The notes beneath the pieces are model-generated. The model saw nothing but the letters and a program-made list of their open reading frames with translations, was not told the DNA's origin and ran no database searches. From DATKMS01 sp041497995 (lineage in GTDB: Bacteria; Desulfobacterota; Binatia; HRBIN30), in contig JBGQHM010000031.1 of assembly GCA_041497995.1 (NCBI GenBank), forward strand, positions 1 to 31,514: DNA of 31,514 bases, in the 5' to 3' direction. A program made the translations under genes and the position numbers. Shown one piece after another: positions 22,024-30,075 of this stretch (positions are counted from its first letter, which is position 1; every line of letters starts with the position of its first letter).

Positions 22024-23847
22024 CTACTCCTTGCGCTTCTTCGGCCGCTCGACTTGTTTCAGCACCCGCTTGCGCAAGCGGACCGAGGTGGGTGTCACTT
22101 CGACCAGCTCGTTGTCCCCGATCCATTCGATGCCGTCTTCGAGCCCCATCTCGCGGTGCGGGGTGAGGCGCACGGCTTCGTCATGCCCGCTGGCGCGCAT
22201 GTTCGACAGCTTCTTCTCGCGACAAATGTTCACGTCGAGATCCGACTCGCGCGAGTACTCGCCGATGACCATGCCTTCGTAGACGCGCGTGCCGGCCGGA
22301 ATGAAGATCACGCCGCGCTCCTGCAAGTGGAAAATTGCGTACGGGGTGGCCGGTCCCTCGCGGTCGGCGACCATGGCCCCGTTGGTGCGCGCCTGGATGT
22401 GTCCCTGCCACGGCGCGTAGCCGTTGAACAGCGCGTTGATGATGCCGGTGCCGCGGGTGTCGGTGAGGAAGTGCGAACGGAAGCCGATCAAGCCGCGCGA
22501 CGGGATGACGAACTCCAAGCGCACGCGGCCGGAGCCGGTGTGGTTCATCTTCGTCATCTTGCCGCGCCGCACGGCCAGCAGCTGCGTCACGACGCCGATG
22601 TACTCTTCGGGGACATCGACCAGCAGCAGCTCCATCGGTTCTTGCTCGCTGCCGTCGATCTGCTTGGTGATGATGGTCGGCTTCGACACCTGCAGCTCGT
22701 AGCCCTCGCGCCGCATCGTCTCGATGAGGATCGCCAGCTGCAGCTCGCCGCGGCCCATGACGCGCAGGGCATCGGGTGAGTCGGTGTCTTCCATGCGCAG
22801 GCTGACGTTTTTACGCTGCTCGGCGAACAGCCGCTCGCGCACCTTGCGCGACGTGACGTACTCACCTTCGCGTCCGGCCCACGGCGAGTTGTTCACGCTG
22901 AAGATCATCGCGATCGTCGGCTCGTCGACGCGGATGGCGGGGAGTGGCTGCGGGGTGAGTCGGTCGGCGATGGTCTCGCCGATGCGGATGTCCTCGATGC
23001 CCGCGACCGCGACGATGTCGCCGGCACGCGCCGCTTCCAGCTCGCGGCGCTTGAGGCCGTGCCAGCCGTAGAGCTGCGTGACCTTGCACTCGACCTGGGT
23101 GCTGTCCTCGCGGCACAGCGTGTAGATCCCGCCGCTGCGCAGCTCGCCGCTGACGATGCGTCCGATGGCGAGCCGGCCGACGTAGTCGTTGTAGTCGAGG
23201 TTGTTGGCTTGGAACTGCGTGGTGGCGTCGGGATCGAAACGCGGCGCCGGCAGGGCGGAGACGATGAGGTCGAACAGCGGCCGCAGATCCGCGCCATCGC
23301 CGTTCAGCTCGCGCTTGGCGATGCCCTCTCGCGCGTTGGTGTACACCACGGGGAAGTCGAGCTGCGTCTCGTTGGCATCGAGGTCGATGAATAGATCATA
23401 GATCTCGTCCAGCACCTCGGCCACGCGCGCGTCGGGCCGATCGATCTTGTTGATGCACACCACCGGCGGCAAGCCGGCCTCCAGCGCCTTCTTGAGGACG
23501 AAGCGCGTCTGTGGCAATGGCCCCTCGGAGGCGTCGACCAGCAGCATCACCCCGTCGACCATGGCCAGCGTGCGCTCCACTTCACCGCCGAAGTCGGCGT
23601 GGCCGGGCGTGTCGACGATGTTGATGTCCACGCCGTGGTAGGTCACCGCTGTGTTTTTCGCCAGGATGGTGATGCCCCGCTCGCGTTCGAGGACGTTGGA
23701 GTCCATGACCCGGTCGACGACCTGTTCGTTGCTGCGGAAGATGCCGCTTTGATGGAGCATGGCATCGAGCAAGGTGGTCTTGCCGTGATCGACGTGGGCG
23801 ATGATGGCGACGTTGCGGATGTCGTCGCGGCTAGCGCGGGGCTGCAT
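22024..23847 (-). CDS. typA: Ribosome-associated GTPase TypA/BipA
   Basis: 607 residues, the normal length for TypA/BipA. G1 is AHVDHGKT (residues 17-24), G2 RGITI, G3 DTPGHADFGGEV, and G4 NKIDRPDAR. The later domains are present as well, including FGEFVIPSRGLIGF-like text (FVIPSRGLIGFRSHFLTDTRGTG is the C-terminal hallmark) and ending in a basic RPKKRKE tail. It is a translational GTPase of the EF-G family that binds 70S ribosomes and supports 50S assembly and growth under stress. ATG 23847 has GGAG at 5-base spacing. It is divergent from the MarR gene across 151 bases. Confidence 0.97.
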   Translation of the reverse strand: MQPRASRDDIRNVAIIAHVDHGKTTLLDAMLHQSGIFRSNEQVVDRVMDSNVLERERGITILAKNTAVTYHGVDINIVDTPGHADFGGEVERTLAMVDGVMLLVDASEGPLPQTRFVLKKALEAGLPPVVCINKIDRPDARVAEVLDEIYDLFIDLDANETQLDFPVVYTNAREGIAKRELNGDGADLRPLFDLIVSALPAPRFDPDATTQFQANNLDYNDYVGRLAIGRIVSGELRSGGIYTLCREDSTQVECKVTQLYGWHGLKRRELEAARAGDIVAVAGIEDIRIGETIADRLTPQPLPAIRVDEPTIAMIFSVNNSPWAGREGEYVTSRKVRERLFAEQRKNVSLRMEDTDSPDALRVMGRGELQLAILIETMRREGYELQVSKPTIITKQIDGSEQEPMELLLVDVPEEYIGVVTQLLAVRRGKMTKMNHTGSGRVRLEFVIPSRGLIGFRSHFLTDTRGTGIINALFNGYAPWQGHIQARTNGAMVADREGPATPYAIFHLQERGVIFIPAGTRVYEGMVIGEYSRESDLDVNICREKKLSNMRASGHDEAVRLTPHREMGLEDGIEWIGDNELVEVTPTSVRLRKRVLKQVERPKKRKE

Positions 23848-23998
23848 ACATTCTCCGGGTTATAGAGTGGGCCGAGCGCCAAGCCGTGCGTGAGTGGCCT
23901 TGCTTTCCGGCAGCGACGAACTATAGCATCCCGCCGGCTGCCGGCAATGGCAGGGGAGACGCCATCGTGTCGCGCAGTGCAGACGCTCAGGGGGACCC

Positions 23999-24463
23999 AT
24001 GACGGCACCGTCGCAATCCGATGTTCGCAACTTAGCGCGCTTTCGGTACGCGCTGCGGAAGTTTCTGTGGTTCAGCGAGCAGATCGCGCGGCGCGCCGGC
24101 CTGACGCCGCAGCAGCACCAACTGCTCCTCGGCGTGGCCGGGTTTACTGACAAAGACTCGGCGACGATCGGGGAGCTCGCCGAGTACTTGCAGGTCCGCC
24201 ATCACAGTGCCGTCGGCCTGATTGATCGCGCCGTGGGGGCCGGGCTGGTCCGCCGCGAGGTCAACCCCGACGATCAGCGTGAGGTGTACGTCACCCTGAC
24301 GGCTGACGGGTCGCGCAAGCTGCGACTGCTCACCCAGCTGCACCGCAAAGAGCTCTCCGGCCTCCGCCGTAGCCTCGACATCTTTCGCCTGGAGAAGGAC
24401 AACGCAACGATCGCCAAGGCGTCGCAGCGTGGAGCGAAGGGCGGACGAACAGGACGCGGCTAG
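23999..24463 (+). CDS. MarR-family transcriptional regulator
   Basis: 154 residues. ATG 23999 is preceded by AGGGGG at 4-base spacing. The winged helix-turn-helix is clear: LTPQQHQLLLGVAG, then ATIGELAEYLQVRHHSAVGL (recognition region), LIDRAVGAGLVRREVNPDDQ and the wing REVYVTLTADGSRKL; flanking helices form the dimer interface. MarR proteins are dimeric repressors released by small phenolic or lipophilic ligands or by oxidation. It converges on the enoyl-CoA hydratase gene with only 8 bases between, and is divergent from typA. The 151-base gap upstream contains a short palindrome (CCGGCTGCCGG near 23930) that might be an operator, but this is weak. Confidence 0.9.
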   Translation: MTAPSQSDVRNLARFRYALRKFLWFSEQIARRAGLTPQQHQLLLGVAGFTDKDSATIGELAEYLQVRHHSAVGLIDRAVGAGLVRREVNPDDQREVYVTLTADGSRKLRLLTQLHRKELSGLRRSLDIFRLEKDNATIAKASQRGAKGGRTGRG

Positions 24464-24471
24464 GTTGCGCG

Positions 24472-25272
24472 CTACCGCCGCTGAAAGTTGGGTTTGCGTT
24501 TCTCTTTGAACGCCCGCGGTTCCTCGCGGGCGTCTTCGCTCTGAAAGACCTTCCAGCCGTAGTCGTACTCGTGAGCCAGGGCTTCCGGTTCGGTCATGCC
24601 GTCGGTCTCGTGCAGCGTGCGCACGATCGCTTCGACCGCCAGTGGGCCGTTCCCGCAGATCACTTGAGCGATCTCACGCGCCTTGGCGAGCGCCTCGCCG
24701 TCGGGCACGACGTGGCCGATCAGTCCGATCGCCAGCGCCTCGCGCGCCGTGAGGTGCTTGCCGGTGAGGAGAATCTCCGCGGCGTGCGTGAATGGAATTT
24801 GCCGGCGCAGGCGGACCGCTGAGCCGCCCATCGGATACAGCGACCAGCGCGCCTCCGAGACGCCGAAGCGGGCGCTCTCACCCGCGACACGAATCTCAGT
24901 TGCTTGCAGAATCTCGGTGCCGCCGGCGATCGCCACGCCCTCGACGGCGGCGACGATCGGCTTGGTTGGCCGATACGAGCGCAGCAACGCTTTCCAATGC
25001 AGATCCGGATCTGCGGCCATGCGCGCTGTCACATCGATCTCCGGATCGGAGCTGCCGGCGTCGCCCGCCATGGCGCGCAGATCGGCACCTGAGCAGAAAT
25101 TCCCGCCGGCGCCGGTGAGCAAGATGCAGCGGATGTCGTCGTTCGTCGACGCCTCCACGAACGCGTCGTACATCCGCACCAGCATCGCACCCGACAGCGC
25201 GTTCATGCGCTCGGGGCGGTTGAGAACAATCGTAAGCAGGTGACCCTCACGTTCGACGATCGCATCAGGCAT
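24472..25272 (-). CDS. Enoyl-CoA hydratase/isomerase family protein
   Basis: 266 residues from ATG 25272, which has AGGGG at 4-base spacing; ATG 25287, overlapping the upstream stop as TGATG, adds five residues. Crotonase-fold motifs in order: VLNRPERMNALSG, oxyanion-hole segment LTGAGGNFCSGADLRAM, then VAAVEGVAIAGGTEILQATEIR and FGVSEARWSLYPMGGSAVRL. Both glutamates that act as catalytic acid/base in enoyl-CoA hydratase have counterparts (in GGTEI and SEARW). It probably hydrates a 2-enoyl-CoA in fatty-acid or aromatic-acid breakdown, but family members also do isomerisation or hydrolysis. It follows the SCO gene directly. Confidence 0.92.
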   Translation of the reverse strand: MPDAIVEREGHLLTIVLNRPERMNALSGAMLVRMYDAFVEASTNDDIRCILLTGAGGNFCSGADLRAMAGDAGSSDPEIDVTARMAADPDLHWKALLRSYRPTKPIVAAVEGVAIAGGTEILQATEIRVAGESARFGVSEARWSLYPMGGSAVRLRRQIPFTHAAEILLTGKHLTAREALAIGLIGHVVPDGEALAKAREIAQVICGNGPLAVEAIVRTLHETDGMTEPEALAHEYDYGWKVFQSEDAREEPRAFKEKRKPNFQRR

Positions 25273-25286
25273 GTGACCCCTCGTCA

Positions 25287-26069
25287 TCAGTGTTCATCGG
25301 TGGTTGCCTTCGGCATCAGCACCGTGCGCAGGTCGTTCAACACGAGCTGCGGGTTGAGAAAGCCGACGCTGTAAATGTTGCGCACGTGATTGTCGAGGTC
25401 GAGCAGAAACACCTTGAGCACATGCCGGAACAGGCCGCTCCATTGGCCATCGGCAAAACGCAGCTTGGCGACCGGCTGCCCGAAGTCGACGAGCAGTGGC
25501 TGCAACTCGGCGTCGTTCGTTGTGGTCACGAACTGCCAGTCCGTTTGCGGCTGGTAGAAACCGCTCACCGTCTTCATGCGCGCCGCTGTATCGCGTTCGG
25601 GATCGAAGCTGATGGTGATCAACCTGACCCGGCGAGCCAGATCAGCATCGGCAGCCAACCCTCGGTCGATGCGTTGCATGACCGCCTGGCTCAGCGGGCA
25701 ACCGGCCGCTTCGGTACACGTGGTGTAGACGAATGCGACGACCGCAATCCGGCCTTGCTTGAGTGCGAACAAGCTGGTCGCTTGGCCTTCCGCGTCGAGG
25801 ACCGGATGGTCGGTAACGGACTTGATGATCGGCAGCGTGTATGAACCGGGCGCCGGCGGCGTGTACTCGGGCGTGAAGCTGCCGACACCGTACGTGTACG
25901 AGAGGTCGGCCGAATCAACGCCCTTCACGCGGGCGGCGGGTGCAATGGGGTCGCTCGCAGCTGAGACCGGAAACTGCAACCACAGATGAACACCGATGAA
26001 CACCGATACAAGCTTGAACGCCTGTGATGGCCGGCTCCGGATTGCGGCCGTAGGCCGCGCTGGGTGCAT
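25287..26069 (-). CDS. SCO1/SenC-family periplasmic protein
   Basis: 260 residues from ATG 26069. The thioredoxin-like SCO domain begins near residue 75: LFALKQGRIAVVAFVYTTC, Cys118 and Cys124, ITISFDPERDTAARM, and His216 in FRHVLKVFLLD. SCO proteins bind copper through two Cys and one His and deliver it to cytochrome oxidase or act as thiol reductants. Here the cysteines are separated by five residues (C-TEAAG-C) instead of the usual three. Residues 20-38 provide a signal-peptide-like hydrophobic stretch (LVSVFIGVHLWLQF, then VSAAS), but this part is encoded inside an intergenic repeat; without it the only later start is a GTG giving a leaderless protein. The enoyl-CoA hydratase gene follows immediately. 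Confidence 0.85.
   Translation of the reverse strand: MHPARPTAAIRSRPSQAFKLVSVFIGVHLWLQFPVSAASDPIAPAARVKGVDSADLSYTYGVGSFTPEYTPPAPGSYTLPIIKSVTDHPVLDAEGQATSLFALKQGRIAVVAFVYTTCTEAAGCPLSQAVMQRIDRGLAADADLARRVRLITISFDPERDTAARMKTVSGFYQPQTDWQFVTTTNDAELQPLLVDFGQPVAKLRFADGQWSGLFRHVLKVFLLDLDNHVRNIYSVGFLNPQLVLNDLRTVLMPKATTDEH
25290..25307 (+). repeat. Short repeat copy at the 3' end of the SCO gene
   Basis: These 18 bases match the reverse complement of 25976-25993 at 17 positions, so the two copies face each other across the SCO gene. The copy encodes the last residues of the SCO protein and abuts its TGA stop (25289-25287). Confidence 0.7.
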
Positions 26070-26080
26070 CTGCGGTTTTG
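25976..26080. repeat. ~105-bp MITE-like inverted-repeat element
   Basis: Ends are an imperfect inverted repeat: AACCACAGATG (25978-25988) and CATCTGCGGTT (26067-26077), differing at one position. Inside are two direct 10-base units GATGAACACC (25986-26005) and a perfect hairpin GCGGCC-GTA-GGCCGC (26044-26058). The words CACAGATGAACACCGATGAA recall intergenic repeats I have met in many environmental bacterial genomes. The start codon and signal peptide of the SCO gene lie inside it. Confidence 0.65.
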
Positions 26081-26085
26081 ACCTG

Positions 26086-26330
26086 TTACTTTCCCGCGAC
26101 ACGCGGTGACTCGGCGGTGTAGATCTGGTTCTTGTAGAACTCGTCTTGCCCGAAGTGCATGTGGTGCGGGCGGCCGAGACGGCGCGGGTGTTACCGCCGT
26201 CCACTTCGCCCCGAGCCGCGCCGCCGCCGCCGAGGTATTCAACAGCCGCGCGTATTCGTCACCGCCGGGGGCACCGCTCGCCTTGACATCGGCGGACCGC
26301 GGGACGACGATCTCGTGAAAGGGAAAAGGC
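26086..26330 (-). pseudogene. Frameshifted gene remnant, C-terminal part readable
   Basis: On the minus strand, 26160-26086 reads MHFGQDEFYKNQIYTAESPR, then VAGK and TAA, text that looks like a genuine protein end. Further upstream, in a different frame (about 26310-26180), HEIVVPRSADVKASGAPGG and DEYARLLNTSAAAARLGAKW also look coding. The two frames meet near 26165-26190, where SRPPAPH in one continues naturally as HHMHFG in the other. This suggests one gene with a frameshift, either decayed or an assembly error. Its 5' end would overlap the start of the plus-strand protease gene. The TAA is 16 bases from the SCO start. The family is not recognised. Confidence 0.45.
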
Positions 26331-26332
26331 CT

Positions 26333-28945
26333 ATGGTCAAGCTGCTCCGTCTTCCGCTGGGGCACGCCGCCCCAGTATCTGCCCGGCCGGCATCCGCCGC
26401 GGGTATCTTCATCCTGCGCTTGGACGCCGCTACACATTGCCTCGCCGTCGGGCTTCTATTCGCTGCGACGTTGGGGCATGCACTCATCTTTGGATCCGTC
26501 GCGAGAGCGACGGCACCTACTCCACACCCTGGCACGCTGGGCGTGACGCTGTTCGCAGCGCTCGGCCCGAACAACATCCCCAACCAGGGGTTGGTGCCCA
26601 TCGGCGTGCCGTTCCCGGTGAACCTCGCACTCACCCGCAACAGCGACGAAGTGCGGACTATCTACGTCCTCATCGAAACCTTCGACGCAGATCTGGTGCC
26701 CGGCGTGCAAGCGGGTACGGGGAAGCGTGGCGAGCTGGTGATTGACGTCAGCGGTCTACCGGTCGATCAGCAGGCCAGCATTCCCTTCAGCATGACCCTG
26801 CGCGGTGGTGAGGGTGGCGGAGCGCACGTTGTGGTCGCCGACGATCATGGCGCCTTTGGAGAGGACTACATCCACTTCGCCAACCTCGACAACGACTTCG
26901 TCACCGGACAGCCGGGTCAGGGACAGCTGAGCAACATGGCCTACGAGGTACCCGACGCCGGCGACATCCTACAGCCCCAGATCGACGCGTTCAGTGCGAC
27001 CACTCCGTGGGCGCAGCAACTCGTCACCGGATCGACGACCCTCAACTCTCGAAAACGCGCCCGCAAGTACACCCCAACCCAAACGGACTTCATGCAGAAC
27101 GTCGAATGGGACGACGCCGCACGCCGCGCCCAGTCGGAGGCGATGCATCTGGCGTTGGATGCGAAGAAGGGCAAGCTGCACTCACGCGACCTGGTTCCCG
27201 TCAACGGCCGCGTCGTGTTTCCCGACGACGCCGGCTGTGGCAGCGCCTCGCCGGCCCGGCAGATCACCTGGGCGGAGTGCCACAAGTTCAAGAGTCGGAT
27301 TGATAGTGCCGGCAAGCCGGTGACCACGAACGCGTACGTGGCCGACACGAATCGCCCGCTGCCGGCAACCCTGGTTCTGTCCTACCGTGCCTACTTTGGT
27401 GGGGTGCCGCTATATACCTGCGATGTCACCTCGGTGCAGACCAACGCCGACGGCACCTTCAGTACGTCGCTGCTGACGTGCCCTCCCCCGTCCCCGACAG
27501 AGGTCGCCCCCGATGAATATCGGGTCATCGTGACTGCCTTCTTGCAGTATCAGGTGATCGGCGCCTCCGGCAGCACCGGCGCCGACGCGGGTTACATCCG
27601 CGGCTACTGGAAGAACACGGACATGGCGGCGCTGTTCGCGAAGTTCATCGTCCTCACGCCCCTCGATGTGATCAATTGGCTCACGTATACGGACCCAACC
27701 AGCGGCGACAAGTTCTCGATGCCGGCGCTGCGCTTTGAGGTCACGGTTGACACCGGCCCCTTCGCGCTGGGCACGCGGGTGGTCGCCGGCACTGCCGGCG
27801 GCAGCTACAACTACGTGCGCAACCTGCTCTCGGCCTACGCCACGATGGTGCAGCTGCATCGCAACCTGCGCACCGAGCTGTCAGACTCCTCTCGCTACCT
27901 GAAGATGTTCATCGACACGCACCCGAGCGGGTTGCCGCGCAGCTACGTGATTGCGTTCGCGGACACGTGGGCATACGGCGGCGCCGGAAGCATTAGCCTG
28001 CTCAAACCGACGACCGACCTCAACCCAAGCAACGTCCGACTCTTGTCGGACACCGGCACGCTGTCGCACGAGCTCGGCCACTCGATCCACGGCTCGCTGG
28101 CCGGCAGTTCCTTCCGCAGCGACTATAACTTCGCCAATCCGCTCATGCGCAGTGACGGCAAAAAGTACGATTGGGGACACGGGTTCGACCAGTACCAAGA
28201 GATGGGCACCGCCTTCGTCGAAGGCATCGCTTCGTCACTGGGCCAGTACTTGCTGAATGGGTGCGGGAACTCGATAGGCACCATGCGCGGCGTTGGCGGT
28301 GCTGGCGGTGGCGTGGCCTTTCTGACCAACCTGTGGAGCGCGGTGGGTACCGATAGCGCCGACGGGGAACCGCTCCACCATACGCGCTGGCAGTTGCGCG
28401 GCGTGCGCAGCCTCGGCGAGCCGTCTGCGGCATTCACGACACGACGTGACGCCGGTCGGGCGTTAGCGAGGAACGCGTGGTTGGAAGGACATCGGCTCAC
28501 CACTTCAAACAACGAAGCCCGCTGGGCCGAGTTCGGCTGCGACCTGATGGATGGTGACTCCAGCGTCGATTACGTGAAGACCTTGGCGCCCTCCGCCTAC
28601 GTCGACGACTTCAGCGCTCTCGTGTGGGAAACCCATCAAGGGGACAACGACGGTGGTACCTACACAGTCGTCGATTACGTTGCCCCGAAAGGTGAAAAGG
28701 TAAACCTCGCGTTGCGCCAGGTCGTCAACGCGATGGATGGCTTCTGCCCGACCTGCCCGACGATGACCACGGACCAGACCAAAGCGGCTTACAAGAAGGA
28801 GCGCCTCGCGGCCAGCACTGCCCTGCAGTCGCCGTCGCGCTTCGCGCAGTATTTCATCGACCTGAAGGTCGCCACCGCCGAGAAGATGCGCGATGTGCTG
28901 CGCGCCAACTTCATGGAGACGACGGGCCTCGACGGCGTCGAGTAA
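26333..28945 (+). CDS. Large secreted putative zinc metallopeptidase (HExxH)
   Basis: 870 residues from ATG 26333 (AAGG a few bases upstream); the frame is open earlier but reads as non-coding Arg-rich text. A hydrophobic segment at about 35-60 (HCLAVGLLFAATLGHALIFG) is a late signal peptide or anchor. Residues 60-220 are beta-rich; the middle contains ordered domains with a few Cys. The metal site is HELGHSIHGS, His579-Glu580-x2-His583, and the helix EMGTAFVEGIASSLG (Glu623 or Glu630) about 44-51 residues later could supply the third ligand, as in gluzincins. The C-terminus has a CPTC pair and a helical end. I do not recognise the family; protease activity is inferred from HExxH plus a downstream Glu. 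It stands alone, convergent with a gene remnant. Confidence 0.78.
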   Translation: MVKLLRLPLGHAAPVSARPASAAGIFILRLDAATHCLAVGLLFAATLGHALIFGSVARATAPTPHPGTLGVTLFAALGPNNIPNQGLVPIGVPFPVNLALTRNSDEVRTIYVLIETFDADLVPGVQAGTGKRGELVIDVSGLPVDQQASIPFSMTLRGGEGGGAHVVVADDHGAFGEDYIHFANLDNDFVTGQPGQGQLSNMAYEVPDAGDILQPQIDAFSATTPWAQQLVTGSTTLNSRKRARKYTPTQTDFMQNVEWDDAARRAQSEAMHLALDAKKGKLHSRDLVPVNGRVVFPDDAGCGSASPARQITWAECHKFKSRIDSAGKPVTTNAYVADTNRPLPATLVLSYRAYFGGVPLYTCDVTSVQTNADGTFSTSLLTCPPPSPTEVAPDEYRVIVTAFLQYQVIGASGSTGADAGYIRGYWKNTDMAALFAKFIVLTPLDVINWLTYTDPTSGDKFSMPALRFEVTVDTGPFALGTRVVAGTAGGSYNYVRNLLSAYATMVQLHRNLRTELSDSSRYLKMFIDTHPSGLPRSYVIAFADTWAYGGAGSISLLKPTTDLNPSNVRLLSDTGTLSHELGHSIHGSLAGSSFRSDYNFANPLMRSDGKKYDWGHGFDQYQEMGTAFVEGIASSLGQYLLNGCGNSIGTMRGVGGAGGGVAFLTNLWSAVGTDSADGEPLHHTRWQLRGVRSLGEPSAAFTTRRDAGRALARNAWLEGHRLTTSNNEARWAEFGCDLMDGDSSVDYVKTLAPSAYVDDFSALVWETHQGDNDGGTYTVVDYVAPKGEKVNLALRQVVNAMDGFCPTCPTMTTDQTKAAYKKERLAASTALQSPSRFAQYFIDLKVATAEKMRDVLRANFMETTGLDGVE

Positions 28946-28971
28946 CGCACCCCACCCATAAGCCCCGGCCC

Positions 28972-29088
28972 CGCGGAGTCCGGCAGAGAGTTGATGTAAC
29001 TGCGCGTCCACTGCTTCGCGGCGGCCGGTGCGACCGCAACGACGCCCGCGACGAAAGCCAGGGCGACGATGGGAGCGGCACGTTTCAT
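28972..29088 (-). pseudogene. Truncated 5' remnant of a secreted-protein gene
   Basis: From ATG 29088 the minus strand encodes a textbook signal peptide (MKRAAPIVALAFVAGVVAVA, PAAA) followed by KQWTRSYINSLPDSA. The INSLPDSA string resembles INSLPDSAFA-type text I recall from longer proteins. After codon 39 the frame continues into Gly/Pro/Arg text antisense to the protease gene, so I judge the gene truncated here. No ribosome-binding site is obvious. A short secreted peptide is the alternative. Confidence 0.45.
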
Positions 29089-29104
29089 TGTCGCGCAGGC
29101 TAGG

Positions 29105-29185
29105 CTAGGGGCCTGTCGGACTTGGCAACCCGCAGCGACCCATCGGGGAGCGGGCCATAGAAATGACGCTGACCGCAGGCCCTAG
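29105..29185. repeat. Dispersed ~80-bp CTAG-ended palindromic element, copy B
   Basis: Second copy of the element at 10500-10579. The left end (29105 onward) and the reverse complement of the right end both begin CTAGGG and share CCTG-CGG. The central hairpin pairs CCCGC (29129-29133) with GCGGG (29150-29154). The right end contains the TAG stop codon of proC (29184-29182). Confidence 0.88.
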
Positions 29186-30039
29186 GCGCCGCGCCCCAGC
29201 TCCTGCGAGCGGCGCGTCGCCGTCACGACTGCGGCAGCAACGGCATCTTTGAAGCCGCGGCGCTCCAGGTCACTCAGGCCGGCGAGGGTGGTGCCGCCGG
29301 GCGAGGTGACTGCAGCGCGCAATGCTTCCGGTGTGTCGCCGGTTTCCTGCAGCATCGCCGCGGCACCGACCAACGTCTGAAAGGTCAGTTGCGTGGCGAG
29401 TGCCGCCGTGAGCCCCGCCGCCACGCCACCCGCAATCAGGCCTTCGGCGAAGCGGTAGACGTACGCTGGGCCGCTGCCGCTGAGACCGGTCACGGCGTCG
29501 AGCAGACGCTCGTCCTGCACCGCGACGGCTTGGCCGACAGCGCGCAGCAACCGCAGCCCGAGACGCTCGTCGGCGGGCGTGGCGTACCGGCCGCGCACCA
29601 ACACCGACATGCCCTTGGCGAGCAGCGCCGGCGTGTTCGGCATCACGCGCAGTACACGTGCCCCCTTGCCCAAGCCGGCTTCGAGCCGCGCCGTCGTGAC
29701 TCCCGCGGCGATCGAGACGAACAGCTTTTGCGGCGTGACGCTCGGCCGCATCGACGCCAACACCGCGTCGATGATCTGCGGCTTGACGGCGATGATGACG
29801 ACCTTCGCGTCGCGCACCAATGCGGTGTTGTCCTGCGTGGTCACCACCTTATAGCGCCGCCGTAGCGCCGCCAGCTTGGGCGCATCGACGTCACTGACGC
29901 AGATCTGCTCGGCGCGGTAGAGTCCGGCCGCGAGGAAGCCCTTGACCAGTGCGGTCGCCATGTTGCCGCCGCCGACGAAACCGACCACCGGTTGCGCTGA
30001 CTTGATGCGCGGCCGCGCCATCCTACGTTTCCTTTTCAT
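29182..30039 (-). CDS. proC: Pyrroline-5-carboxylate reductase
   Basis: 285 residues, typical length about 265-280. The N-terminal Rossmann motif is GFVGGGNMATALVKGFLAAG; then VVIIAVKPQIIDAVL, RVMPNTPALLAKGMSVLV, and the C-terminal dimer/substrate region LSGSGPAYVYRFAEGLIAGG and AAVTSPGGTTLAGL, all diagnostic for ProC. It reduces pyrroline-5-carboxylate to proline with NAD(P)H, the last step of proline synthesis. ATG 30039 has GGGGAG at 5-base spacing; ATG 30021 is possible. It follows the YggS gene by 56 bases, the usual yggS-proC neighbourhood. Its stop codon lies in repeat copy B. Confidence 0.96.
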   Translation of the reverse strand: MKRKRRMARPRIKSAQPVVGFVGGGNMATALVKGFLAAGLYRAEQICVSDVDAPKLAALRRRYKVVTTQDNTALVRDAKVVIIAVKPQIIDAVLASMRPSVTPQKLFVSIAAGVTTARLEAGLGKGARVLRVMPNTPALLAKGMSVLVRGRYATPADERLGLRLLRAVGQAVAVQDERLLDAVTGLSGSGPAYVYRFAEGLIAGGVAAGLTAALATQLTFQTLVGAAAMLQETGDTPEALRAAVTSPGGTTLAGLSDLERRGFKDAVAAAVVTATRRSQELGRGA

Positions 30040-30075
30040 TGCCTCTCCCCAGCTAGTCTCAAGTGCGAGTTCTAC

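Noticed and set aside
22054..22779. 241-codon plus-strand frame opposite typA
   Set aside because: Antisense shadow of a highly conserved GTPase gene.
23848..23998. MarR operator or tRNA in the typA-marR gap
   Set aside because: Only a short imperfect palindrome is visible and no cloverleaf can be drawn.
25976..26010. Possible CRISPR-like repeats
   Set aside because: Two adjacent 10-base units without spacers of even length and no cas genes; better explained as part of an inverted-repeat element.
28505..29011. 168-codon minus-strand frame opposite the 3' end of the HExxH gene
   Set aside because: No motif and fully antisense to coding sequence; the only protein-like minus-strand text here is the 28972-29088 remnant in a different frame.
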